DNA from: Clostridia bacterium
GTDB taxonomy: Bacteria; Bacillota; Clostridia; Oscillospirales; CAG-272
Length of the DNA: 40,406 nucleotides
Reading direction: 5' to 3'
Assembly (NCBI GenBank): GCA_017456005.1
Contig: JAFTLJ010000032.1
Location: 1 to 40,406 of the forward strand
Shown here: positions 1-7,571 of the stretch, piece after piece
Numbering within the stretch: position 1 is the stretch's first letter
Layout of the letters: the number at the start of each line of letters is the position of its first letter
Translations under genes and position numbers: made by a program
Notes under the pieces: generated by a model
What the model was told of the DNA's origin: nothing
Databases searched by the model: none
The model's input: the letters and a program-made list of their open reading frames with translations, nothing else

Positions 1-114
1 GACGGAAGAAAACGCGTAAAACTTGATGTTTACTTTACCGCCGTCGGACTGATTGACATTCCCGATGAAAAGGAATTGATTGAATTGATGGAAGAAATCC
101 GTAGAACCGCGTAA
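1..114 (+). CDS. C-terminal end of a probable large serine recombinase (partial, DUF4368-like)
   Basis: The first frame is open from the window edge to a TAA at 112-114 and gives 37 residues. The tail reads like the basic, beta-strand-rich C-terminal segment (DUF4368-type) of large serine recombinases from Clostridia, with KRVKLDVYFTAVGLIDIP followed by an acidic helix ending in EEIRRTA. Such recombinases excise and integrate conjugative or mobilisable elements. The catalytic serine domain lies outside the window, so identity rests on a short tail recognised by eye. If correct, the window begins at the end of a mobile element, and the inverted repeat just downstream fits that picture. Confidence 0.5.
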   Translation, partial: DGRKRVKLDVYFTAVGLIDIPDEKELIELMEEIRRTA

Positions 115-125
115 AAACTAAAAAA

Positions 126-169
126 GCAAGAATACGGCATATCTCTTGCGAAATATACCGTATTCTTGC
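126..169. repeat. Perfect 12-bp inverted repeat (hairpin) after the recombinase tail
   Basis: GCAAGAATACGG at 126-137 is the exact reverse complement of CCGTATTCTTGC at 158-169, with a 20-nt loop. On the minus strand the hairpin is followed by a T-rich run (complement of 113-125), so it could act as an intrinsic terminator for leftward transcription. On the plus strand it is followed only by a short A-rich stretch. It may be the terminator shared at the end of the recombinase gene or part of the element end. Confidence 0.55.
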
Positions 170-286
170 AAAACTGTCCTTCCGAACGACGAGCGTCGGA
201 TTGTCGGTTTTTAATGCTCTTTAATTGTGAACTTTTTGTAAACAAATAATTTTTTTGCACAAAAATGCGCTGTAAATTCAACTTAA

Positions 287-292
287 TATAAT
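287..292 (+). promoter_or_regulatory. Possible -10 element for the ECF sigma operon
   Basis: A perfect TATAAT lies 26 nt upstream of the ATG at 318, with a purine-rich ribosome binding site (AAAGGGAG) between them. No good sigma-A -35 hexamer lies 16-18 nt upstream, so this may be a weak or regulated promoter. The stretch 170-286 otherwise holds only AT-rich leader DNA. Confidence 0.35.
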
Positions 293-317
293 AGCATTAA
301 TCCAAAGGGAGAAAAAT

Positions 318-866
318 ATGTTGACATTTTACTTATCAATGCTCGATAACGAAACAGACAAGTTGAATTTTGAGCAAATTTACATAAATTACGAAAAAGA
401 TATTTACCGAAGAGTATATAAAATTCTGCGCTCTAAGGAGGATACGGAAGATGCCGTGCAGGAAACGTGGAAATCTGTTTGCGAGCACATTTCTTTGCTG
501 AACGGCATGAGCGCGGAAAGAAAGAGAGCGTATATTTTTGGAATAGCGAAAAACCAAGCCCTATCCATTATACGAAAAAGAAAAAAAGAAGCCCTTGTTA
601 TGTGCGATATAGGGGATATAGAAGGAATTATAGACGATAGAGAGGTGTATGATGCCTGCGGAAAATTCGATATAGCCGCCGTGCGCGATTGCATGGAAAA
701 GCTTGGCGAACCGTACAGTGACGTGCTCCTTTACTATTACCTGCACGAGCACACTATAAAGGAGATAGCAAAAATTTTGAATACGAATGAAAACACGGTA
801 GGTTCTCGCTTAAGGCGCGGCAGACAAAAGCTTATAGAGCTTTTGGAAGGAGAGGGGATAGTATGA
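318..866 (+). CDS. ECF-family RNA polymerase sigma factor
   Basis: A 182-residue protein with the two-domain layout of extracytoplasmic-function sigma factors. A region-2 helix set (about 17-85) contains YEKDIYRRVYKILRSKEDTEDAVQETW and RAYIFGIAKNQAL, the -10 recognition and DNA-melting part. A region-4 helix-turn-helix (about 125-175) carries LLYYYLHEHTIKEIAKILN and ENTVGSRLRRGRQKL, which reads the -35 element. The start has a good ribosome binding site ten bases upstream. The stop overlaps the next start in an ATGA, so the pair is translationally coupled. The partner is a membrane protein with an anti-sigma-like N-terminus, so this factor is probably held inactive at the membrane until a surface signal arrives. 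It may autoregulate, but no clear ECF-type promoter is visible. The regulon is unknown. Confidence 0.88.
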   Translation: MLTFYLSMLDNETDKLNFEQIYINYEKDIYRRVYKILRSKEDTEDAVQETWKSVCEHISLLNGMSAERKRAYIFGIAKNQALSIIRKRKKEALVMCDIGDIEGIIDDREVYDACGKFDIAAVRDCMEKLGEPYSDVLLYYYLHEHTIKEIAKILNTNENTVGSRLRRGRQKLIELLEGEGIV

Positions 867-3800
867 CGGAAAGGCAGCGAAACGGGCGCGCTATTTTGCG
901 CGCGGCGCTGGCGGAATATGAGCTTTCGCTTTTGGAAAAATATCCGCCCGAAAACGTGAGCGCGGAATATTCCGATGAATACAAAAGAAATATAGACGCG
1001 CTGATAATAAAATCTCGCGAAAGCGAGCAGAAACCGAAAAAAAGAGCGAGCCTTTCCTTTTTGCGCCCCGTGGCGATAGCTGCGGCGGTGCTGGCTATCG
1101 TTATCGCTTTTTACGCAACAATAGCCGCGGTAAAAGAGCCTGTGGTGGAGTTTTTGATAGACGTGTACCACAGCTTTGTTTCTAACATATGGCGCGGCGA
1201 TGACGGCGATATTACAGACAACCACGGTACGACCACCGGAACGACCGCGCCTTTGCCGGACGAGCCCGATATTCCCGAGGATATCGATGCAAACGTAAGC
1301 TATGGCTGCGACAAAGGCGGCTTTTACAATATAAAGGAATATTTGAACGAAGCGGGAAGTATAGATATAATTCAAATACAGCGCCTATGCTCGCCAGGTA
1401 TGTGGGAAAACGATATAATAATACACCCGGAGTACGATGGCGAAGGAGAGTTTGAAAAAGCGTATATATACGACGTTTCCGCGCCGCATAAGGGCGAAAG
1501 GACGGTTTCCTATACCTTATTTCCGCTTGTAAACGAAGAATACGATTATAAGATTTTAAACGAATACGGAAGAGCACAGTTTTATTTGAAGATTACCGAA
1601 AATAAGAGCCAAAATACCGTAAAAACGGAAATTTTCGATACCGCCAAAAGATTAAAGCAAAAAACGGAGGAGGAATATTATAAAAACGGCAAAATAAAAA
1701 CGCGCAAAAGCTACTATACGCATGGTAGTATTATGGCTCTGCTGATGTATGAAACGAAATACAACCAAGACGGAAATTTCGAAGAATGCATTTCCTATGA
1801 ACAAGACAGCCGCACAGCTGCGAAATATTCCGCCAAATACAATTCTTTGGGTACTATTTCCGAATACACAATATCCAACGTATTCGAGCCGGAAGACTTT
1901 GAAATGACGATGTCCTCCTATAAATTCGGGGCAGACGGAAGAATAACAGAGCACGATGGTATCAGGTATAATTACGGCAGCAATGGCGCGCTTAAAAATA
2001 TATACGGCATATATACGGAATATACGTTTAACGAAAATGGCTTTATTATCCAAGACAACTATACGAATGATTCAGGCTTTTCAACAGCAAAATACGTAAC
2101 GTATACATACGACCAGATGAACAGAATAAGGTCTGTTACCACAACGGAAAAATCATTTACCGAGGGCACTTCCACAACGTCGGTTTCTTATATTTACAAT
2201 GATGACGGCAGCGCAATTATTTATTACAAAAACAAGAGCGGTGTTACAAATCGAAAGGTGTTTACAAATAAATACGGGCAACCTATTCTTGACGAAAGCT
2301 ATTCGAGCTATGATAAGCTTTCAGGACATACAACGTATGAATATGACGAATACGGCAATCTTTTGGATAAGCGCGAATATAGCTATGAAGAGCTGAAATA
2401 TCAATATTTGTATGAATACGATAAATACGGCGACCTTATGAAGGAAACAAAGGTATGGATCTCTAACGGAAATATCTTGAAGCAGAATACTTTTTATGAG
2501 TATTTCGCCAATGGAGAGCTGAAGTTAATTACAACCTACGATTATTGGGGTGTAAAGAGCAAAGTGACCGAATATTATGAGGACGGAAGCTACAAATATA
2601 CCAACTACAGCTCTATAGACGGCAGGTTTATTAATTCCAAAAAGTACAACCGTTTTGGCGAGAATACAGAATCTGTTTACGCAGAAAACGGCGTGGAAGA
2701 AAGGAACGTTTACGAATATTTTGAAAACGGAAGAGAAAAAAAGCACTTTTTCTATCGCAACGGCGTTTTTCAATTCGGTGAGGAATATGACAAGAATGGA
2801 AACGTTATAAAAACTTACGAAGCAGACGATATGGGAAAGATAGTATGCGTTGAATCCATAAAGGATAAAGACGGATACCTTGTGCGAGAAAATATATATG
2901 AAAACGATATTTTTGTCGCCTATACGGTTTATGAGTATTTTCAAAACCCCAAGCGTACCCCTGTTCCCGTCGAAAGGATTTTAAAATATAGTGCCAACGG
3001 AGAGCTTATAAATTATTCCGAATATAAGGAGCTGGAATATGACTTTTTCGCTACTCCTAATGTGAATTATGTTCTGGTAAAAGAGGAAACTTACGAAAAC
3101 GGAAAAATTGTCGCATACAAATATTTTAAGTACGAGGAATTTACCGGCAACGGAAAACCTGTTTCGCACACAACGAAGGATGGCAATAAAACCTCCGAGG
3201 CGGTGTATGACGAAAACGGAAATATATTCGAGGAAAGGTTTTTTGAAAACGGCGTGCTTGTTTCGTTGCGTGAAATTTGTGAATGGAATTCAAATCAGTA
3301 TTTTATAACTTTGTATGATGAAAACGGTTTAGCTGTAAGCAAAACATTGTATAGCCCCCATTCCGAAGGGATAGATATTGAGGGCTATGAGCTCTACGAA
3401 TATTATGAAAGCGGAAAGCTGCATTTCAGAAAATGGTTTTATACGGGATACGGCAAAGAATATTATTTAAATAATCTCTACGAATATGATGAAAGCGGAA
3501 AGCTTGTCAAAGAGGACCAATATACGTATAACTACGAAAAATTGTCCAGGCAGTACACGTACTATTACGATGACGCTGGAAATAAGATTCGAGAAACGTT
3601 TAAATCATATTGGCTGGAAGAGGGCTTTGAAGGCAGGGTATCTGTCAACGATACTTACTATACGTATGACGAGAATGGAAGGCTTGCGGAAAAGAACACA
3701 TATTTAGGAGGAATCCTGTTTACCCGCCAATCGTATAAATATTACTCCGATGGTGTTATAAAAGAGGAATATTATTATAGTTTTTATAATGGTGACGAAA

Positions 3801-4108
3801 AAACTCATACGGAAAACTTTACGTATTATGATGAATACGGAAATGTATTAAGGTATTACAGCGTGAAAACCAGAGCCGAAGATATGAGCATAATAACTTC
3901 AAGCGAAACGGTACATACCTATGTGGAACTTAACGGCAAAAAGCTTTTGTCGGAGGCTATAACTACCGAGGACGGTGTTGTAACCGATATGGAAAGGTAC
4001 AGTTATCACCCAAACGGGCAGGTGAGCATATGGGAAAGATATTCCCGGGGCAAGCTTATCGAGGAAGTACGCTACGACGAAAACGGCAACAGAATTTTTA
4101 ATTGGTAA
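863..4108 (+). CDS. Giant membrane-anchored putative anti-sigma factor with extracytoplasmic YD/MORN-like repeats
   Basis: This 1081-residue protein starts inside the stop of the ECF sigma gene (ATGA overlap) with its own AAGGAGAG site. Residues 1-66 are a charged cytosolic region with two likely helices, in the place of an anti-sigma domain. Residues about 67-90 form one transmembrane helix (RPVAIAAAVLAIVIAFYATI). A Thr/Pro/acidic linker (about 112-140) follows. The rest, from about 160, is an array of roughly 20-residue units of the kind YEYDEYGNLLDKREY or YDENGNIFEERFFENG. These resemble the YD/RHS and MORN-like (YwqK-type) beta-hairpin repeats. No RHS core, toxin tip or catalytic motif is seen, and the array runs to the C-terminus. 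Operon context and topology suggest a one-TM anti-sigma factor whose surface array senses a ligand, wall polymer or contact. That role is inferred, not shown. Confidence 0.7.
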   Translation: MTERQRNGRAILRAALAEYELSLLEKYPPENVSAEYSDEYKRNIDALIIKSRESEQKPKKRASLSFLRPVAIAAAVLAIVIAFYATIAAVKEPVVEFLIDVYHSFVSNIWRGDDGDITDNHGTTTGTTAPLPDEPDIPEDIDANVSYGCDKGGFYNIKEYLNEAGSIDIIQIQRLCSPGMWENDIIIHPEYDGEGEFEKAYIYDVSAPHKGERTVSYTLFPLVNEEYDYKILNEYGRAQFYLKITENKSQNTVKTEIFDTAKRLKQKTEEEYYKNGKIKTRKSYYTHGSIMALLMYETKYNQDGNFEECISYEQDSRTAAKYSAKYNSLGTISEYTISNVFEPEDFEMTMSSYKFGADGRITEHDGIRYNYGSNGALKNIYGIYTEYTFNENGFIIQDNYTNDSGFSTAKYVTYTYDQMNRIRSVTTTEKSFTEGTSTTSVSYIYNDDGSAIIYYKNKSGVTNRKVFTNKYGQPILDESYSSYDKLSGHTTYEYDEYGNLLDKREYSYEELKYQYLYEYDKYGDLMKETKVWISNGNILKQNTFYEYFANGELKLITTYDYWGVKSKVTEYYEDGSYKYTNYSSIDGRFINSKKYNRFGENTESVYAENGVEERNVYEYFENGREKKHFFYRNGVFQFGEEYDKNGNVIKTYEADDMGKIVCVESIKDKDGYLVRENIYENDIFVAYTVYEYFQNPKRTPVPVERILKYSANGELINYSEYKELEYDFFATPNVNYVLVKEETYENGKIVAYKYFKYEEFTGNGKPVSHTTKDGNKTSEAVYDENGNIFEERFFENGVLVSLREICEWNSNQYFITLYDENGLAVSKTLYSPHSEGIDIEGYELYEYYESGKLHFRKWFYTGYGKEYYLNNLYEYDESGKLVKEDQYTYNYEKLSRQYTYYYDDAGNKIRETFKSYWLEEGFEGRVSVNDTYYTYDENGRLAEKNTYLGGILFTRQSYKYYSDGVIKEEYYYSFYNGDEKTHTENFTYYDEYGNVLRYYSVKTRAEDMSIITSSETVHTYVELNGKKLLSEAITTEDGVVTDMERYSYHPNGQVSIWERYSRGKLIEEVRYDENGNRIFNW

Positions 4109-4112
4109 TGGG

Positions 4113-4137
4113 ACAAGCCCGCTTTATGCGGGCTTGT
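4113..4137. terminator. Hairpin between convergent genes
   Basis: ACAAGCCCGC (4113-4122) and GCGGGCTTGT (4128-4137) form a perfect 10-bp stem with a 5-nt loop. It sits exactly between the stop of the repeat protein and the convergent sigG stop, so it probably ends transcription in both directions. Neither side has a strong T tract. Confidence 0.6.
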
Positions 4138-4144
4138 GAACTTA

Positions 4145-4918
4145 TTACATACTTTTTCTTATATGCTCCAGCGCACTTTTTTCTATGCGGGAAACCTGCG
4201 CCTGCGAAATGCCGATTTCCTCGGCAATTTCCATTTGTGTTTTGCCGCGGAAGAAGCGCATGTTTATTATAGCGCTTTCTCGCTTGCCGAGCGTGGCGAG
4301 CGCGTTTTCCAGAGCAATGTTTTCCAGCCAACGCTCATCGGTGTTTTCCTCGTCCTTTATACCGTCCATAACGAAAACGGAATCTGTGCCGTCGGAATAC
4401 ACGGGGTCATAGAGCGAAACCGGCTCTACGATCGCCTCCAGCGCGGCTGTTACGCTTTCTTCGCTTTCACCCATTTCGGCGGCTATTTCCGCGTTTGTCG
4501 GTTCGCGCCCCAAGCGCTTGGTAAGCACCTCTTTTGCGGAAAGCGCGTGGTAGGCGAGGTCGCGCGTGCCGCGGCTTACGCGCAACATATTGTTATCGCG
4601 CAGGTAACGTCGCACCTCGCCTATTATCATCGGCACGGCGTAGGTGCTGAACTTTACGCCCACGTTTATATCGAAATTGTCTATAGCTTTTATAAGCCCT
4701 ATGCATCCTACCTGAAAAAGGTCGTCGGCGCAGCCGCCCCTGCCTGCAAAACGCTGTATCACGCTCAGCACCAGTCGCAGGTTGCCGTTTATAAGCTCCT
4801 CGCGCGATTTTTTGTCGCCTTCGGCAGTTTTTTTCAGCAATTCTTCCGTTTCCTCGGCGGAAAGTGTATGAAGACGGGAAGTGTTTATCCCGCAGATTTC
4901 GACTTTATTATAATACAT
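4145..4918 (-). CDS. sigG: RNA polymerase sigma factor SigG (forespore-specific)
   Basis: Late forespore sigma factor of sporulation, 257 residues against about 260 in Bacillus. The N-terminal signature NKVEICGI, the near-identical NGNLRLVLSVIQRF and DDLFQVGCIGLIKAIDNFD (region 2), KFSTYAVPMIIGEVRRYLRD, and the C-terminal GKTQMEIAEEIGISQAQVSR helix-turn-helix are all diagnostic of SigG rather than SigF. I start at the ATG ending at 4918. It has AGAGGG five bases upstream, and it lies downstream of a sigma-F-like promoter whose -10 is at 4951-4959. Longer starts at 4936 and 4963 would lie at or upstream of the predicted transcript start. SigG controls spore maturation genes in the forespore. 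It lies downstream of spo0A on the same strand, separated by a terminator. Confidence 0.95.
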   Translation of the reverse strand: MYYNKVEICGINTSRLHTLSAEETEELLKKTAEGDKKSREELINGNLRLVLSVIQRFAGRGGCADDLFQVGCIGLIKAIDNFDINVGVKFSTYAVPMIIGEVRRYLRDNNMLRVSRGTRDLAYHALSAKEVLTKRLGREPTNAEIAAEMGESEESVTAALEAIVEPVSLYDPVYSDGTDSVFVMDGIKDEENTDERWLENIALENALATLGKRESAIINMRFFRGKTQMEIAEEIGISQAQVSRIEKSALEHIRKSM

Positions 4919-4950
4919 ATCGTCCCTCTGTGACATTTTTTGATATTCAA

Positions 4951-4980
4951 AGTATTGCCGCAAAGGGTGGGATTTTATGC
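4951..4980 (-). promoter_or_regulatory. Sigma-F-type sporulation promoter for sigG
   Basis: On the minus strand GCATA (4976-4980) is followed after 16 nt by GGCAATACT (4951-4959). Both fit the published sigma-F consensus GYWTA and GGnnAnAnT exactly, at a suitable spacing. In Bacillus subtilis sigG is transcribed by sigma-F, so position and sequence agree with known biology. Sigma-G recognises similar sites, so autoregulation is also possible. Confidence 0.75.
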
Positions 4981-5023
4981 AAAGGGCGCTGTGTCTTTTA
5001 TTTCCAAATTTGTTGTGAAATGC

Positions 5024-5048
5024 AAAAAAAAGACGGTAAAAACCATCG
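5024..5048 (-). terminator. Rho-independent terminator after spo0A
   Basis: On the minus strand GATGGT (from 5047-5042) pairs with ACCGTC (5037-5032) around a 4-nt loop, with one G-U pair. It is followed by eight Ts (complement of A8 at 5024-5031). It lies just past the spo0A stop and separates it from sigG. Confidence 0.65.
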
Positions 5049-5059
5049 TTTTTTAGCGT

Positions 5060-5848
5060 TTAAATTTTATTTTTCAGCCTTAAATTATCTGCAATCATTG
5101 CTATAAATTCGCTGTTTGTGGGCTTGCCGCGCTCGTTTTGAATTGTGTAGCCGAAGTAGGCGTTCAGCGTGTCCAGATCGCCCCTGTCCCACGCAACCTC
5201 TATGGCGTGGCGAATGGCGCGCTCCACGCGAGAGGAGGTGGTTTGGTATTTTTTCGCCACGGTGGGGTAAAGTATTTTAGTAACGGAGTTTATAAGCTCG
5301 TTATCTTCCACGGTCATCATTATCGCCGTGCGCAGGTACTGGTAGCCCTTTATGTGCGCGGGTACGCCGATCTTGTGTATGATAGACGTAACCTGTGCCT
5401 CCAGATCTCCTACATCCACGCTGTATTTGTATTCGCCCGAAAGCGGAGCTTTGTATGCGCTTTTGCGATTTTTTGCTATGCGGAAGATTCTTTCGTTCAG
5501 CGTTCCGTAGTCTATCGGCTTTTGCATACAGTAGGAGGCGCCCGCATCGATAGCCTCCAAAAAGAGATTTTGGTTGTAGCAATATGAAAATACGATAAAG
5601 TCGGGCGCTTCATTCGCCGTGGAAAAGAGCGTTTTGGATTTTTTTATGATTTGTATTGTGTCCATTTTCGGCAACCATATGTCTATAAGCACGATGTCTG
5701 GTGCGGCACGCTTGATTTTTGTAAGCACATCCATACCGTTGGAGGTTTCGTCTGCGACATCAAAACCCATATGTAGAAGATTTTCTTTTAAAGCCGCCCG
5801 AAACTCTGCGTTTTCGTCGGCAATCAAAATTTTTATTTTTTGTTCCAT
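5060..5848 (-). CDS. spo0A: Sporulation master regulator Spo0A
   Basis: Response regulator of 262 residues that, when phosphorylated, binds 0A boxes and commits the cell to sporulation. The N-terminal receiver domain (about 1-125) has acidic pocket D11/E12, phosphoacceptor D56 within [10 protein letters not shown], and the conserved lysine in CMQKPID. The C-terminal domain (about 150-260) is the Spo0A-specific effector. It contains [16 protein letters not shown] and the DNA-recognition region [16 protein letters not shown], and ends with [18 protein letters not shown]. The pocket reads ADEN instead of the usual ADDN, and the LDG after the phosphorylated Asp is MDT, both mild departures. The start has GGAGAAAG upstream. 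The usual upstream neighbour spoIVB is absent; ispF lies there instead. A sigma-A-like promoter and possible 0A boxes lie upstream. Confidence 0.96.
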   Translation of the reverse strand: MEQKIKILIADENAEFRAALKENLLHMGFDVADETSNGMDVLTKIKRAAPDIVLIDIWLPKMDTIQIIKKSKTLFSTANEAPDFIVFSYCYNQNLFLEAIDAGASYCMQKPIDYGTLNERIFRIAKNRKSAYKAPLSGEYKYSVDVGDLEAQVTSIIHKIGVPAHIKGYQYLRTAIMMTVEDNELINSVTKILYPTVAKKYQTTSSRVERAIRHAIEVAWDRGDLDTLNAYFGYTIQNERGKPTNSEFIAMIADNLRLKNKI

Positions 5849-5915
5849 TATTCTTTCTCCGATTTCGTAAATTTATTCTTGTCGTTTTTTTGAATATTCA
5901 AACTTTTACAATCTC

Positions 5916-5944
5916 ATATTACCATATTATGGAAATAAATGCAA
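5916..5944 (-). promoter_or_regulatory. Possible sigma-A promoter of spo0A
   Basis: On the minus strand TTGCAT (5939-5944) and TAATAT (5916-5921) are 17 nt apart, with a TGG extended -10 motif directly before TAATAT. This is about 70 nt upstream of the spo0A ATG. A 7-bp match to the 0A box (TGACGAA, plus strand 5999-6005) and a near match (TTGTCGTT, 5879-5886) flank it. The rest of 5849-6117 is AT-rich with no gene. Confidence 0.4.
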
Positions 5945-6117
5945 TAATAAATTGGAAAATACTGTAATAGAAATTTAAAAATTGATTTTGTTAATAATTG
6001 ACGAATAAATATACAATAATCGGCAAAAAAGCTTTAATAAGGCAAAAAACGGGCAAAATCTTTGCTTTTGTGCAGGAAAAAACAGCGAAATCGGGTTTAA
6101 AAATCGATTTTGTGCGT

Positions 6118-6597
6118 TTACTTGCCATTGACAATACAAACAGCGTGTGCGGCGATGCCTTCGCCGCTACCCGTAAAGCCGAGCTTTTCTTCTGTGGTGG
6201 CTTTTATATTGACGTCGCAAAGAGGTATGCCGAGCGTGATCGCCACGTTTTTGCGCATTTCCTCTATAAAAGGGGAAAGCTTTGGCTTTTGCGCTATTAC
6301 CGTAGCATCGATATTGGAAACGGCAAGCCCGTGTGAGTCGAGTATCTCGCCGCATTTTGCGAGGATTATAAGGCTGGAAATGCCTTTTATGCTTTGGTCG
6401 TTATCGGGAAAGTGGTAGCCTATATCGCGTTCGGCACAAGCGCCGAGAATAGCATCGGAAATGGCGTGGCAGAGCACGTCTGCATCGGAATGTCCCAAAA
6501 GTCCTTTTTCGTATTCTATTTTCACTCCGCCCAGAATGAGCTCGCGCCCCTCTACCAAGCGGTGTACGTCGTAGCCGTGGCCTATTCGAAATGTCAT
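6118..6597 (-). CDS. ispF: 2-C-methyl-D-erythritol 2,4-cyclodiphosphate synthase
   Basis: Fifth enzyme of the MEP isoprenoid pathway. It cyclises CDP-ME 2-phosphate to MEcPP with release of CMP. The 159 residues match the family length. Zinc ligands D10 and H12 are in GHGYDVH, and H44 follows [10 protein letters not shown]. The nucleotide-binding [20 protein letters not shown] is near the C-terminus. Its ATG overlaps the ispD stop (ATGA, 6594-6597), so the two are coupled, and in some bacteria they are fused. Homotrimeric cytosolic enzyme by family knowledge. Confidence 0.97.
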   Translation of the reverse strand: MTFRIGHGYDVHRLVEGRELILGGVKIEYEKGLLGHSDADVLCHAISDAILGACAERDIGYHFPDNDQSIKGISSLIILAKCGEILDSHGLAVSNIDATVIAQKPKLSPFIEEMRKNVAITLGIPLCDVNIKATTEEKLGFTGSGEGIAAHAVCIVNGK

Positions 6598-7355
6598 TTT
6601 TCTGCCCCCTCTTCCGCATCGAGCACATGCTTAACGCGCATAAAATCTTCCGCAAATGTGATTTTTATATTGCTGTCGCTGCTCTCCACAAGTTTGACCT
6701 TAAAGCCTGCCGCCTCTGCAAGGGAAGCATCGTCTGTGGCGTAGATATATTTATCGCCTGCTTTGGCAAGAGAAACCTCGTACATTTTGCGCAGGAATGC
6801 CTGCGGTGTCTGCGCGCGCCATATATAGCGGCGGTCTATCGTTTTAGCTATGAATCCTTCTTTATCGGCGCGTTTTACCGTGTCGGTGGAGCGTGCGGCG
6901 GCGATAGCCGCACCGTGGCGGTATGCGGCACGCACGACGTCTTCTATTTGCTTTAGAGTCACGGCACAGCGCGCGCCATCGTGGATAACCACGTATTTGC
7001 TCTTTTTATCTGTGGCGAAGAAGCCCTTCTTGGCAGATTCCGCACGGGATTCGCCGCCTTCTATTACCTTTGTTACCTTGGTAAGCTCGTATTGCTTTAT
7101 ATATTCGTCGTAAAGCTCGCGCTCGCTTGCGGAGGCGACGATGATGATTTCATCTATGACCTCTGATTTCTGGAATTTACGAAGCGTATGCACGGCAACT
7201 GGTATACCGTTTATTTCCGTAAGCTGCTTTGTGGTGCTGCCGCCAACGCGCGTGCTCTTGCCCGCGACGAGGATTATTGCGCTCGTTTTTTCGTGACCGA
7301 CGGATTTGGAAAGACCACGCACGGCTTGCTCTGCCATAAAAATTAAATTTACCAT
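6594..7355 (-). CDS. ispD: 2-C-methyl-D-erythritol 4-phosphate cytidylyltransferase
   Basis: Third enzyme of the MEP pathway, forming CDP-methylerythritol from CTP and MEP. The nucleotide-binding loop is [14 protein letters not shown] (about 26-39), the usual AAG being [13 protein letters not shown], the metal/CTP region [10 protein letters not shown], and [13 protein letters not shown] are in the expected order. The protein is 253 residues with about 23 extra residues before the loop. The first ATG has AAAGGAAA upstream, but an internal start at the second Met is possible. It overlaps ispF by four bases. A sigma-A promoter with an extended -10 lies about 60 nt upstream. Confidence 0.95.
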   Translation of the reverse strand: MVNLIFMAEQAVRGLSKSVGHEKTSAIILVAGKSTRVGGSTTKQLTEINGIPVAVHTLRKFQKSEVIDEIIIVASASERELYDEYIKQYELTKVTKVIEGGESRAESAKKGFFATDKKSKYVVIHDGARCAVTLKQIEDVVRAAYRHGAAIAAARSTDTVKRADKEGFIAKTIDRRYIWRAQTPQAFLRKMYEVSLAKAGDKYIYATDDASLAEAAGFKVKLVESSDSNIKITFAEDFMRVKHVLDAEEGAEK

Positions 7356-7412
7356 GTTTATATTTTCCTTTCAAATCTGATTTTCAGGCTTTGATTTATC
7401 ATTTATATAACA

Positions 7413-7442
7413 AGTATAGCATATTTACCAATAGAATAGCAA
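7413..7442 (-). promoter_or_regulatory. Sigma-A promoter for ispD-ispF
   Basis: On the minus strand TTGCTA (7437-7442) and TATACT (7413-7418) are 18 nt apart, with TGC just upstream of the -10 as an extended -10 motif. It points at ispD and lies back to back with the cdaA leader. Confidence 0.55.
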
Positions 7443-7515
7443 GAAAAACCGAAAAAAAAGCAAAAAATGTCAATAAAATTTTTGAAAAACTATTTATTTC
7501 CTGAAAAAGATATTA

Positions 7516-7521
7516 TATAAT
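7516..7521 (+). promoter_or_regulatory. Possible -10 element for the cdaA operon
   Basis: A perfect TATAAT lies about 50 nt before the cdaA start. No convincing -35 hexamer is seen at 16-18 nt, so the call is tentative. It would drive the long co-directional run to 19110. Confidence 0.35.
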
Positions 7522-7571
7522 AGTAAGTGTAAAAAATTATTTTTTTTATGAGAGGGGAAAACAGAGAAGGT

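Noticed and set aside
863..4108. RHS/polymorphic toxin for the YD-repeat protein
   Set aside because: No RHS core motif (such as a conserved self-cleaving region), no C-terminal toxin domain and no immunity gene; the ECF overlap favours a sensor.
4136..4933. A 265-codon plus-strand frame opposite sigG
   Set aside because: It covers one of the most conserved genes in the window in antisense and has no features of its own.
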